Shown piece after piece: positions 5,996 to 6,218 of a DNA stretch of 6,218 bases. The position numbers were made by a program, and so were the translations under genes. Numbering within the stretch: position 1 is the first letter of the stretch; each line of letters starts with the position of its first letter. The stretch covers positions 1-6,218 of the forward strand of contig CALLYN010000225.1 of assembly GCA_937858455.1 (NCBI GenBank), in the 5' to 3' direction. The DNA comes from an uncultured Kouleothrix sp. Its GTDB lineage: Bacteria; Chloroflexota; Chloroflexia; Chloroflexales; Roseiflexaceae. The notes below the pieces were generated by a model. The model saw only the letters and a list, made by a program, of their open reading frames with translations. It ran no database searches and had not been told where the DNA came from.

Positions 5996-6038
5996 ATTGT
6001 GTTGCACTACGTGGCGATACCACGTAGTGCAACACAAT
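5996..6038. repeat. Perfect 19-bp inverted repeat, 5-base loop
   Basis: The left arm at 5996-6014 (ATTGTGTTGCACTACGTGG) is exactly complementary to the right arm at 6020-6038, around CGATA. No T tract follows on either strand, so it is not a standard intrinsic terminator. It directly follows the second terminator's T tract. It may be a REP/MITE-like repeat, a protein-binding palindrome or an RNA-processing hairpin; I cannot decide between these. Confidence 0.85.
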
Positions 6039-6044
6039 CGATAC

Positions 6045-6136
6045 GTGATCAAGCCAACAGCGAATAACTCCTATTCTTTTTTGCGCTGCGCTGCCCGGCA
6101 AAGCTGGGCAGCGCAGCGCAAAACAACAGTGATCAA
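6045..6136. repeat. Pair of GTGATCAA direct repeats flanking the 21-bp hairpin
   Basis: GTGATCAA occurs at 6045-6052 and at 6129-6136, either side of the hairpin at 6079-6123. The core TGATCA is itself a palindrome. The repeats could be paired binding sites or a target duplication around an inserted hairpin. The inner flanks show no terminal inverted repeat, which weakens the insertion reading, and eight bases can recur by chance. Confidence 0.4.
6079..6123. repeat. 21-bp inverted repeat with AAA loop and inverted T/A tracts
   Basis: The left arm at 6079-6099 (TTTTGCGCTGCGCTGCCC, then GGC) pairs along its whole length with 6103-6123, with a single G-T wobble, around a three-base AAA loop. 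Six Ts precede it (6077-6082) and four As close it. The U tract is therefore on the 5' side of the stem on both strands, the opposite of a terminator. The arm itself repeats GCGCT. Confidence 0.85.
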
Positions 6137-6161
6137 ACGAAGTTGCTATAAGCCTCGCGGC

Positions 6162-6190
6162 TTGACAAATAAAAATTCATCAGGTATCCT
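6162..6190 (+). promoter_or_regulatory. Strong promoter facing the right edge
   Basis: A perfect TTGACA (6162-6167) is followed after exactly 17 bases by TATCCT (6185-6190), in an AT-rich stretch unlike the rest of the window. Transcription would start near 6197 toward the right edge. Two ATCAGGTA repeats overlap the -10 box and the start site. Confidence 0.75.
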
Positions 6191-6202
6191 TATTATCAGG
6201 TA
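6179..6202. promoter_or_regulatory. Tandem ATCAGGTA direct repeats, probable operator
   Basis: ATCAGGTA at 6179-6186 and 6195-6202 has a 16-base period, with TCCTTATT between. The first copy covers the start of the -10 box and the second covers the predicted transcription start, a position typical for a repressor. The regulator is unknown. Confidence 0.45.
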
Positions 6203-6212
6203 ACTTGAGGAT

Positions 6213-6218
6213 ATGCCA
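6213..6218 (+). CDS. Possible start of a gene continuing past the right edge
   Basis: ATGCCA at the edge follows a strong promoter and the purine-rich TTGAGGA. The GAGG-to-ATG distance is only two bases, tighter than usual, so the real start may lie just outside the window. No product can be inferred. Confidence 0.3.

Noticed and set aside
5905..6123. CRISPR-like array in the hairpin cluster
   Set aside because: The stems differ in sequence and are not regularly spaced direct repeats. No cas gene is present.
6147..6152. TATAAG as a second -10 box near the right edge
   Set aside because: No usable -35 hexamer at normal spacing. The TTGACA/TATCCT pair just downstream is far better.
5997..6203. 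68-codon plus-strand frame in the right intergenic region
   Set aside because: It reads through both large hairpins and the right-edge promoter, has no ribosome binding site, and shows no protein-like pattern.

Overview
The window looks like chromosomal DNA of a high-GC, non-proteobacterial bacterium. The best guess is a Chloroflexota member (Chloroflexales/Roseiflexineae-like). This rests on remembered similarity of the MiaB variant motifs (LGQIVDSWGHDLP), the frequent vWA, CPBP and TPR genes of that group, and the strong G/C third-position bias. It is a family-level inference with no alignment behind it. There are no rRNA or tRNA genes, CRISPR arrays or transposase genes.

Layout. On the minus strand at the left is a partial gene for a von Willebrand factor A protein with an intact metal-ion (MIDAS) site. 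It runs off the left edge, and its TATAAT box sits so close to the ATG that the mRNA is probably leaderless. Upstream, also on the minus strand, is a small protein with two N-terminal LIM-like zinc-binding modules and an HExxH peptidase domain that resembles plant DA1. A divergent promoter region of about 166 bp separates it from a plus-strand gene for an acidic 212-residue protein that I do not recognise.

A 300-bp intergenic stretch follows. It holds a nested inverted-repeat element (about 2478-2603) and a clear TTGCGG-17-TATAAT promoter. This promoter probably drives a three-gene operon: miaB (tRNA ms2i6A37 methylthiotransferase); a CPBP/Abi-family intramembrane protease whose ATG overlaps the miaB stop; and a TPR protein with a TTG start, a HIRAN-like middle region and a 51-residue acidic tail. 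The operon ends in a 13-bp GC-rich rho-independent terminator, backed up by a second terminator-like hairpin.

The last 335 bp carry no convincing complete gene but are dense in structure. They hold the two terminators, a perfect 19-bp inverted repeat, a 21-bp inverted repeat whose T/A tracts are the wrong way round for a terminator, a pair of GTGATCAA repeats, and finally a near-consensus promoter (TTGACA-17-TATCCT) overlapped by two ATCAGGTA direct repeats. This promoter points at a gene that starts at or just beyond the right edge.

The miaB operon is ordinary housekeeping plus membrane and accessory functions. The best candidates for a second look are the bacterial DA1-like LIM-peptidase, the hairpin cluster and repeat-controlled promoter at the right end, and the dyads centred on two of the predicted -10 boxes. 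I see no complete new defence or mobile system.
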